A stretch of 15,917 bases of DNA from CAYIFA01 sp964362625 (GTDB lineage: Bacteria > Patescibacteriota > Minisyncoccia > 1-14-0-10-42-19), in the NCBI GenBank assembly GCA_964362625.1, contig CAYIFA010000020.1, forward strand, positions 1 through 15,917. The letters are read 5' to 3'. How positions within the stretch are numbered: the first letter of the stretch is position 1; each line of letters starts with the position of its first letter. The translations under genes were made by a program, and so were the position numbers. Below, one piece after another: positions 6,380-11,979 of the stretch. The notes below the pieces were generated by a model that was not told the origin of the DNA, did not search any database, and saw only the letters and a list, made by a program, of their open reading frames with translations.

Positions 6380-7217
6380 TATCGATATATTTCGTTAACT
6401 CGTCAATCTTGGCCTGATGTTCCTTAATCATATCGGAAACTTGCTTTTGCGATACAAGAATCCGTTCATGACTTACCAGCTTGGCGGAAGAACGACCTTG
6501 ATCGCCGAGCATCATCTGATTAGCGTAAGCGAGCGACTCAAAAGTTCCGGCATCCGTCCAATCGCCCTCAAGAACCTCAAACATTAGTTCGCCTCGCTTA
6601 ATATACTCGTTATTAACATCGGTGATTTCATATTCACCGCGATCGGACGGTTCCAGCCGCTTGATAATACTAAAAACGCTAGGGTCGTACATATAATATC
6701 CGATGACCGCGAAATTTGATCTGGGATTTTTCGGTTTTTCTTCTATCGCCACGATGTGCTGTTCGTCCATAACCGCGATGCCGAACCGCTCGGGATCGTC
6801 AACTTTCTTAACCAGCACCATCGCCCCTTTTTGCTGTTTGCAAAATTTCTCAACATAAGGCTTTATTGAACCCGGGGTTATATTGTCGCCTAAAATTACG
6901 ACAACCTTATCATCCCCAACAAAATCTTCGGCCAACGCCAAAGCGTGGGCAATGCCGCCGGCTTCATCTTGAACTTTATATGTAAATTGGCATCCAAATT
7001 CTTTACCGCTCCCCAGCAGATTCATCATGCCGCCCATATGTTCGGTGCTAGTCACAATTAGAATGTTCGAGATTCCCGCTTCGACAAGTTTTTTCGCTGG
7101 ATTAAAAATCATCGGTTCTCGGCCAACCGGCAAAAGATGCTTGTTAGTAACTTTGGTGAGCGGATGAAGACGTAATCCCTTTCCTCCGGCTAGTATAACG
7201 CCCTTAAGGTTGCCCAT
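6363..7217 (-). CDS. rmlA: Sugar-1-phosphate nucleotidyltransferase (glucose-1-phosphate thymidylyltransferase-like)
   Basis: A 284-residue nucleotidyltransferase with the signature GGKGLRLHPLTKVTNKHLLP (11-30), the metal-binding VILGDN (107-112, Asp111), IEEKPKNPRS (158-167), the GEYEITDVN stretch (184-192) and GDWTDAGTF (208-216, Asp212), as in RmlA/RfbA. These enzymes join dTTP and glucose-1-phosphate to give dTDP-glucose, the entry to deoxysugar pathways; a UTP-using relative cannot be excluded from motifs alone. About 40 extra C-terminal residues (QKQVSDMIKEHQAKIDELTK) look like a short coiled coil. A TATAAT lies only 3 nt before the ATG, and no clear ribosome site is present. The next gene starts 17 nt inside this one. 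No dTDP-glucose 4,6-dehydratase is seen in the window. Confidence 0.88.
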   Translation of the reverse strand: MGNLKGVILAGGKGLRLHPLTKVTNKHLLPVGREPMIFNPAKKLVEAGISNILIVTSTEHMGGMMNLLGSGKEFGCQFTYKVQDEAGGIAHALALAEDFVGDDKVVVILGDNITPGSIKPYVEKFCKQQKGAMVLVKKVDDPERFGIAVMDEQHIVAIEEKPKNPRSNFAVIGYYMYDPSVFSIIKRLEPSDRGEYEITDVNNEYIKRGELMFEVLEGDWTDAGTFESLAYANQMMLGDQGRSSAKLVSHERILVSQKQVSDMIKEHQAKIDELTKYIDNDRPR

Positions 7218-7248
7218 AATATTATACTCTACCTGCTCACCAAAAAAT

Positions 7249-8546
7249 TTACAACTCGACTTTATGAAATACGGCTTTCATTCGCGCCGCGATATTATCC
7301 CAAGAATAGTCCCGTAAAACAAATTGTTGCCCATGCTTGGCGATTTTCTCGCGAAACGGCGCATTATTAATCAATTTTACAATTTTTTCGGACAAATCCT
7401 TGGCATCTTCCGGCCTTGAAAATAAGCCATTTTCGCCGTCTTTAAGAAAATCCGGAATGCCGCCAACCGGAGTACCTATAACCGGCAGGCCGGCGGCCAT
7501 TGCTTCTAAAAACGCCGTGCCCAGCCCTTCGGATCTGGACGGCCGTACAAATATATCGGCTTTAACCAAATATTCGGAAATTCGGTCATTTGGGACCTCG
7601 CCTAAAAATTCGACGTTGCCGATTATTTTAAAATCTTGGGCTAATTTTTTTAAATAATTTTCTTCCGCTCCTCCGCCCAAAATCCATAATTTCACGTCCG
7701 GGATTATTTTCTTAACCTCGGCTATTGCCCTAACCAAAATGTCCATGCCGTTCTTGCGTACCAATCTCGACACGGTAATAACTATTTTTGAATTTTGATT
7801 TGTNNNNNNNNNNNNNNNNNNNNNNNNNNNNNNNNNNNNNNNNNNNNNNNNNNNNNNNNNNNNNNNNNNNNNNNNNNNNNNNNNNNNNNNNNNNNNNNNN
7901 NNNTAATTTTGATTTTTGAATTTTGATTTTTGAATTTTGCTAAATCAACTCCGTTCGGCACCACATCAATCTCGCATCTCGCGCCCATGCTCACCGCATA
8001 ATCCCTCAAATATGAACTAATCGCCTGTATCCTATCCGCCATCCTAACCGCAAAAAACCACGATACCCCAGTCAGTCCGAGATTAGAAAACTTTAAATGA
8101 CTCTCCGAATCACCTTCCTGTAACGTAAGCAAAATCGGGATACCATTCTCCTCACCCCAAAGGTTCAACCTATGTAGTAAACTTAATACGAACGGCGCGC
8201 CGCTGGTAAAAGTGACCATCATACTCCAGAAAAGTTTGACATCATGCTTTTCTGCGAGATTCCTTGCAACCAGTGCCCCCCAAAACGGCGAGAGCAGTTT
8301 ATCTAAAAACGAATAACCGAAACCTACGCGGAAAACTTCTACATTACCGATCCGCTCGCGCTTCGGAAGATTCTTTTTCATGCGAGCGGTAATAAGAAAA
8401 AAATCGTAATCTTTGATACGATCGGTAATTTCTTTTATCGCCAACTCTGCCCCGCCGACGAACGGTAAGTATGCGGTTGAAAAAATTATGATTGCTGCTT
8501 TGCCCTCCGAAGCTTTAGCGAAGGAGGGGCTTTCATTTTCGTCCAT
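7249..8546 (-). CDS. GT4 (GT-B fold) glycosyltransferase, interrupted by an assembly gap in a tandem repeat
   Basis: The N-terminal domain begins AAIIIFSTAYLPFVGGAELA, the classic GT4 start with the GG loop, and ends VVPNGVDLAKF, the interdomain hinge. After the gap the C-terminal domain starts VITVSRLVRKNGMDILVRA and carries the donor site FVRPSRSEGLGTAFLEAMAAGLPVIG with the Glu-x7-Glu pattern, then GGIPDFLKDGENGLF. About 400 residues are visible, normal for GT4. Coding frames on the two sides can be followed to the gap edges (KNQNSKIKI and TNQNSKIVITVSR), so I treat them as one gene; the 100-N placeholder breaks the arithmetic frame. The hinge contains a 14-bp tandem repeat, and residues 6-16 (SPSFAKASEGK) come from a palindromic repeat. 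It starts 2 nt after the rsmE stop with no ribosome site, so it lies in the nth-rsmE-sugar operon. Substrate unknown. Confidence 0.88.
7784..7940. repeat. 14-bp tandem repeat array around and inside the assembly gap
   Basis: The unit AATTTTGATTTTTG occurs at 7905-7918 and 7919-7932, with partial copies at 7933-7939 and, across the gap, at 7784-7801. On the minus strand it encodes KNQNSKIKI-like residues and has no stop codon in any frame. The assembly gap probably arose because the array could not be resolved, so its true copy number is unknown. Confidence 0.85.
7804..7903. other. Assembly gap (100 N) within the GT4 gene
   Basis: Exactly 100 Ns, flanked on both sides by the same 14-bp repeat, so the placeholder hides an unknown number of repeat units. 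Length and reading frame across it are not reliable. Confidence 0.95.
8502..8530. repeat. Imperfect palindromic element in the GT4 N-terminus
   Basis: GCCCTCC (8502-8508) pairs with GGAGGGGC (8523-8530) around a central GCTTTAGC that is itself nearly palindromic. On the coding strand it yields SPSFAKASEGK, residues that a normal GT4 N-terminus lacks. From memory, similar sequences recur across Patescibacteria genomes. Only one copy was seen in this window. Confidence 0.5.
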
Positions 8547-8548
8547 CT

Positions 8549-9253
8549 TTAATGCAACAACTGATAAGCCGCCACAATTGACGCGGTTTCGGATCTAAGG
8601 GTTAGCTTGCCCAATGAAATTGCGAGGTACCCGGCTTTATGGGCTTTATCGATCTCCGAAGAAGTCCAGCCGCCTTCAGGACCTATAAACAATGCCACTT
8701 GCGGCTTGGAGGGATAAGTTGCGAATCGCTCTTCCGGACGCGCCTCAAATGAGGCGAAAAACGCCTGATAGCCGCGGTTTAAGGTATAGTCAATCGCCCG
8801 CTCAAAAACCATTGGGTCGCGAACTTGTGGAATATAGGCGCGACCGGATTGTTCGGCCGCCTCCCGAACTATCTTTTGCGAACGAGCCTGATCAAAGCCC
8901 CTTTTTATCGAATGATCGGCCAGCACCGGAACGAATTCAGAAACGCCGACCTCAGTCCCTTTTTGCAGAACCCATTCGAACTTTTCTTTTTTAATCAACG
9001 GCTGAAACAAAATCAATTTGCGTTTTGGTTCGCGATTCGGAATAAACGAATCGATAATGCGCAAAGCGCAGTCCTTACGGTTTATATTTTCAATCCGGCT
9101 GCGAAAATCATAACCGGAACCGTCAAATAAAATAACTTCTTCGCCCGGCTTTGAACGCAAAACGTTAACCAGCTGATGCGCAAGATCTTTCGGGCATTTA
9201 AGCAATGCCCCTTCGGTCAATTGTTTTTCAATATAAAATCGATGCCGGCGCAT
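8549..9253 (-). CDS. rsmE: 16S rRNA (uracil(1498)-N(3))-methyltransferase RsmE
   Basis: The 234-residue protein matches RsmE throughout. It begins MRRHRFYI as the PUA-like N-terminal domain, with HQLVNVLRSKPGEEVILFDG (27-46). The methyltransferase core follows with KKEKFEWVLQKGTEVGVSEF (88-107), REAAEQSGRAYIPQV (130-144) and the SPOUT-knot motifs FIGPEGGWTSSEI (189-201) and LGKLTLRSETA (214-224). It methylates N3 of U1498 in the 16S rRNA decoding region using S-adenosylmethionine, in the cytoplasm. ATG 9251-9253 begins 6 nt after the nth stop without a clear ribosome site, so translation probably follows nth. The sugar-gene block starts 2 nt after its stop. Length and motifs are normal. Confidence 0.96.
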   Translation of the reverse strand: MRRHRFYIEKQLTEGALLKCPKDLAHQLVNVLRSKPGEEVILFDGSGYDFRSRIENINRKDCALRIIDSFIPNREPKRKLILFQPLIKKEKFEWVLQKGTEVGVSEFVPVLADHSIKRGFDQARSQKIVREAAEQSGRAYIPQVRDPMVFERAIDYTLNRGYQAFFASFEARPEERFATYPSKPQVALFIGPEGGWTSSEIDKAHKAGYLAISLGKLTLRSETASIVAAYQLLH

Positions 9254-9259
9254 AATTTT

Positions 9260-9946
9260 TTATTTCAGTGAAGGACAAAAACCAACTAACGGATCCTTCC
9301 TACCGCTACGTTTAAATTCCGCCGAATGAATATCGCGGTTATAATCTACCATAGCATAATTGACAAAGCGCCAATATTTTTTGGGATAAAGCGCCATCAA
9401 ATCTATTTCGATTTTGTTTGGATCGAGCTTAGCTCGATTGCGATCTTTTTCGGAAGACAATCCGCACCTGATAGCAACTTGCGCAACATGCGTATCAACC
9501 GCGATGCCTTCCGCGATATTGTAAACGTGATTTAAAACAATATTCGCGGTTTTGCGCGCCACTCCGGGAAGTTTTATTAATTCATTTATATCTACCGGAA
9601 TTTTGCCGCCGTATTCGTCACGGAGCATCTTGCAGGCGGCAATTATATTTTTTGCTTTGTTATGATAAAAACCGAGCGACCTTATTTCTTGTTCAAAAGT
9701 TTTTAGATTGGCTCGCGTAAAATCATCGGCGGTCTTGTATTTTTTAAAAAGCCTGTGCTCCTGTGTTACCCTATTTACACTTTTATCAGTAGTCTGCGCC
9801 GAAAGCACGGTCGCTACCAGCATCTGAACCGGCGTTTGCCACTTTAACGCCGACCTCCCGCCGGGGTAATTCTTATGGAGAATCCTGTAAATTTTCTCCG
9901 CCCGTTTTTTCTTCGCCGCAAACGATTCGGATTTCATAAATCTCAT
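9260..9946 (-). CDS. nth: Endonuclease III lacking the 4Fe-4S cysteines
   Basis: The DNA glycosylase/AP-lyase that removes oxidised pyrimidines in base excision repair. It has LVATVLSAQTTDKSVN (43-58), the helix-hairpin-helix LPGVARKTANIVL (126-138) with the catalytic Lys at 132, and VDTHV with catalytic Asp151. Known Nth proteins usually end with four cysteines (C-x6-C-x2-C-x5-C) holding a [4Fe-4S] cluster. Here the corresponding tail, DYNRDIHSAEFKRSGRKDP followed by FCPSLK, keeps only one cysteine (Cys214), so the cluster cannot form in the usual way. The fold and catalytic residues are otherwise intact. ATG 9944-9946 is the first start; ATG 9935-9937 is possible. It is the first gene of the long minus-strand operon and is divergent from the protease gene, with only 19 bp between the start codons. 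Confidence 0.94.
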   Translation of the reverse strand: MRFMKSESFAAKKKRAEKIYRILHKNYPGGRSALKWQTPVQMLVATVLSAQTTDKSVNRVTQEHRLFKKYKTADDFTRANLKTFEQEIRSLGFYHNKAKNIIAACKMLRDEYGGKIPVDINELIKLPGVARKTANIVLNHVYNIAEGIAVDTHVAQVAIRCGLSSEKDRNRAKLDPNKIEIDLMALYPKKYWRFVNYAMVDYNRDIHSAEFKRSGRKDPLVGFCPSLK

Positions 9947-9965
9947 TATAAATTATAATAAAATT
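9947..9965. promoter_or_regulatory. Shared divergent -10 region between nth and the protease gene
   Basis: The 19-bp gap holds the palindrome ATTATAAT (9952-9959), which reads TATAAT on both strands. It lies 6 nt before the + ATG and 5-6 nt before the - ATG. Transcription 6-7 nt downstream would begin at or next to each start codon, giving leaderless mRNAs. No good -35 is seen on either side. Confidence 0.4.
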
Positions 9966-11123
9966 ATGCGAAAGCGGGGGGTTATTGCTTATTTTCTTTT
10001 ACTAGCGATTGCGGCGGTAGTCGCCGCGGTTTTAGTCGCGCGCTTTATCACCACCGATTCACAAACAAAAACAATATCGCCGGAGCCATTAAAAACCCGG
10101 GATGCCGATTCTAGCGCGAGTGAAATGCCGCCGATTGTTAAGATAGAGCCGCCGATATTAGAATCAGAAATTATCGCTCCACCCGTCACAACAACAAAAC
10201 CGCAATCAATCGATGCGCCTCCGGCAAGCATTCCCGAACCCGAACTCCCTGCAAAAAAACCGCCTGACCCGCGCATCACATCTTCAAATTCCGTCACAAC
10301 ATCGCAAATAGATATCGAGGCGATCGTTCTGGTACGCTGCCGCTTTGAAAACCAATACTTTAAAACTTCTAATCAGCCATGGGGGGAAGAGCGATTTAGC
10401 CTGGGCTCTGGAATCATAATATCCGAAGCCGGATACATTCTTTCAGTAAAACATCTTTTCGAATTCGAAAAAGAAAAAAATGATCTGTCGGATCGAAAGT
10501 GGATTCGTACTGACTGCGCTGCTGCCCAAACCACTCGCGATCAAACACCCATACATCCTACCAACCCCAATGATTCCCCGAATGATCCGGAATTCAAAAA
10601 TGTCTCCATTATTTTTGAGCCGACAAGCAAAGAGTACAATCAAGCGAACGATTTGGATTTCATAATTTTAAAAGCCGCCGGACTTCGGCCTAGCTATCAT
10701 AAACTCGAGCCGCATCTGATTGGATTTGAAAAGGACGACAAGATAATCGCAGTCGGTTATCCAGGCAAAATTGTGTCTACCCCGCAAACACTTGAACGCT
10801 GGGACGGCGGGTACCAAACGCTTGCGTCGCTTGAAGGCTCAAGTTGTTCCGGAGAGTTAACGCCATGCGGCCTGCGTTATATGGCCACGCGCTTGTTAAA
10901 AGAATACCGTGATCTTTTTTACAAAGAATCTCCGCTTGGAATTTATAGCCCATACTTTCGCGGCGGCTTTTCCGGCGCTCCGGCATTTTATAACGGTAAC
11001 CTAATCGGCATCATCACTCACGGCGAATCTGGCGATAAAAATCCCGAAGAACAAGATGAAGTGCTGATTTTAACTTCTTTTGACATAAGCGAAACTTTAA
11101 AGAAACATGACGTTTCGCTTTAG
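9966..11123 (+). CDS. Membrane-anchored trypsin-like serine protease
   Basis: A 385-residue protein with an N-terminal membrane anchor (about 7-28, flanked by MRKR, so the domain should lie outside the membrane), then a Pro-rich linker (about 38-104), then a chymotrypsin-fold domain. The likely triad is His163 in GSGIIISEAGYILSVKHLF, Asp231 in NDLDFIILK and Ser336 in RGGFSGAPAFYNGNLIGI. These match the DegP/S1 pattern (GSG...H, D-x3-L, G-x-SG), although the usual AAH before the catalytic His is VKH and the SGG motif is SGA. Cys125, Cys184, Cys294 and Cys301 could form disulfides outside the cell. No PDZ domain follows, so it is not a standard HtrA. It starts 6 nt after TATAAT, with no ribosome site. 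It could process surface proteins; the substrate is unknown. Confidence 0.85.
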   Translation: MRKRGVIAYFLLLAIAAVVAAVLVARFITTDSQTKTISPEPLKTRDADSSASEMPPIVKIEPPILESEIIAPPVTTTKPQSIDAPPASIPEPELPAKKPPDPRITSSNSVTTSQIDIEAIVLVRCRFENQYFKTSNQPWGEERFSLGSGIIISEAGYILSVKHLFEFEKEKNDLSDRKWIRTDCAAAQTTRDQTPIHPTNPNDSPNDPEFKNVSIIFEPTSKEYNQANDLDFIILKAAGLRPSYHKLEPHLIGFEKDDKIIAVGYPGKIVSTPQTLERWDGGYQTLASLEGSSCSGELTPCGLRYMATRLLKEYRDLFYKESPLGIYSPYFRGGFSGAPAFYNGNLIGIITHGESGDKNPEEQDEVLILTSFDISETLKKHDVSL

Positions 11124-11136
11124 TCATGCTATAATT
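11108..11136 (+). promoter_or_regulatory. Extended -10 promoter at the end of the protease gene
   Basis: TGCTATAAT (11128-11136) is an extended -10 with a consensus hexamer. ATGACG at 11108-11113 stands 17 nt upstream and matches the -35 in four of six positions. The start would be near 11143, immediately before the hairpin-rich non-coding stretch. Confidence 0.5.
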
Positions 11137-11142
11137 GAATTA

Positions 11143-11261
11143 GACCCTGAAAAATGCTGATAAATAAAGCATATTCTTGAAAGAACGCAAGAAAATTTCG
11201 TAATCAGAAAAATCTGTCAAGCATCTTTGACAACCCACACCATTAAAAGTGTGGCGTTTTT
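11143..11261 (+). ncRNA. Candidate small RNA, about 120 nt
   Basis: No reading frame of note lies here, yet the stretch is bracketed by an extended -10 promoter and an intrinsic terminator. It contains consecutive hairpins: ATGCT/AGCAT (11155-11172), TTCTTG/CAAGAA (11174-11193), CAGA/TCTG (11205-11216), TGTCAA/TTGACA (11215-11232) and the terminator stem (11235-11254). The third and fourth share two bases and may alternate. It resembles no RNA family I know; 6S, SRP and tmRNA signatures are absent. The alternative is a structured 3' UTR of the protease mRNA. Confidence 0.4.
11235..11261 (+). terminator. Intrinsic terminator after the small-RNA candidate
   Basis: CCACAC (11235-11240) pairs with GTGTGG (11249-11254) around CATTAAAA and is followed by CGTTTTT on the plus strand. 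It would also end readthrough from the protease gene 112 nt upstream. Confidence 0.75.
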
Positions 11262-11387
11262 GTTAAAATGTTGGGGATAAATTCTGGAAAGCTCCTTAAT
11301 ACCTACTGAATATCCATAAGACCAAATCCTGCCAGGACCTCATTTGACTCCAAATTCCAAAGGTTTATGCGGTTTGGAGACGCAAAA

Positions 11388-11451
11388 CCATGTCCCGCTA
11401 AATTCCGGCGAGGCCGGAACGAAGTAGGACGAGTGAGGGTTCCCGGCATGG
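11388..11451. repeat. Palindromic element before the small membrane protein gene
   Basis: A perfect 7-bp hairpin, TTCCGGC-GAG-GCCGGAA (11403-11419), sits inside a larger segment whose ends CCATG (11388-11392) and CATGG (11447-11451) are also complementary. It looks like a short interspersed repeat. The right end supplies the ATG and the purine-rich GTGAGGG upstream of the next gene. The rest of 11262-11387 shows nothing I can assign. Confidence 0.45.
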
Positions 11452-11927
11452 CTTGGTGGACCGAAATATTGTTTTTAAAAAACCGATACTTAACCGAGGA
11501 CAAAGAACTGGGCGCTTTTTCGGCGTTTAAACACGCGGTCCGCGAATACTTCTACGAAAAATTCGTAGACGGCCTCCATATCCTTTTGGCCATTTTTACT
11601 TATGGCTACATTGGCGCGGCAGTTATCGCTTTTTTCTTTCAGGAATCCGCGCCAGCCGCTTTTCCATATATTGTCGAGGTGCTCGCCGATCCTTACTTGG
11701 GCGCGCTCGGAATATATTTAATAGTAAAAGAAATAGAAATCCGGCGCGGGAACGTTAAGCGCCGCCGTGGCGAGTTTTTCGCCTTAGCTTGGTTTATATT
11801 CCTCTTGATTTCAACCGCGTCCGTGTACTTTTTTGAAAAATATGACCCGGAAAACGAAGTATATAAAACTATCGTGACTGACTCGGCCGCGGCAATCTTA
11901 ATCCGCATCGGCAGGTTTTTACGATAA
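11448..11927 (+). CDS. Small integral membrane protein, function unknown (159 aa)
   Basis: I do not recognise the family. A cytoplasmic-looking N-terminus (LKNRYLTEDKELGAFSAFKH) is followed by a hydrophobic segment HILLAIFTYGYIGAAVIAFF, a second LGALGIYLIV, a basic loop (RRGNVKRRRGE) and a third segment FFALAWFIFLLISTASVYFF, then a polar tail. I choose ATG 11448 because GTGAGGG lies 8 nt upstream. An earlier ATG at 11367 would add 27 Arg-rich residues (FRRGRNEVGRVR) that are simply the translated palindromic element. The positive loop before the last segment suggests that loop stays in the cytoplasm. It is convergent with the 476-aa gene and shares its terminator. Base composition is like its neighbours. 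Confidence 0.65.
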   Translation: MAWWTEILFLKNRYLTEDKELGAFSAFKHAVREYFYEKFVDGLHILLAIFTYGYIGAAVIAFFFQESAPAAFPYIVEVLADPYLGALGIYLIVKEIEIRRGNVKRRRGEFFALAWFIFLLISTASVYFFEKYDPENEVYKTIVTDSAAAILIRIGRFLR

Positions 11928-11946
11928 AAAAACCTCAAAATAATAA

Positions 11947-11972
11947 CGGCCCCGACAGTTTTGTCGGGGCCG
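11947..11972. terminator. Bidirectional terminator between convergent genes
   Basis: A perfect 11-bp GC-rich stem, CGGCCCCGACA (11947-11957) with TGTCGGGGCCG (11962-11972) and loop GTTT. It lies between the stop of the membrane protein gene (11927) and that of the 476-aa gene (11980). The minus strand continues TTATTATTTTGAGG and the plus strand ACTATTTCT, so termination is likely better on the minus strand. Confidence 0.8.
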
Positions 11973-11979
11973 ACTATTT

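Noticed and set aside
7218..7248. TATAAT directly before the rmlA-like gene as a firm promoter
   Set aside because: Only 3 nt separate it from ATG and no -35 is at a proper distance, so it is mentioned but not listed as a separate feature.
7784..7940. The 14-bp array as a CRISPR
   Set aside because: Units are contiguous, 14 bp long, AT-rich and without spacers; no cas gene is nearby.
7249..8546. Reading the GT4 gene as two separate genes or a frameshifted pseudogene
   Set aside because: The break falls on the N placeholder within a repeat, and the coding frames on both sides lead directly into the hinge of one normal GT-B enzyme.
11227..11269. Perfect TTGACA at 11227-11232 as a plus-strand promoter
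   Set aside because: No -10 lies at 16-19 nt; the hexamer is the 3' arm of a hairpin and the next AT-rich hexamer is about 31 nt away.
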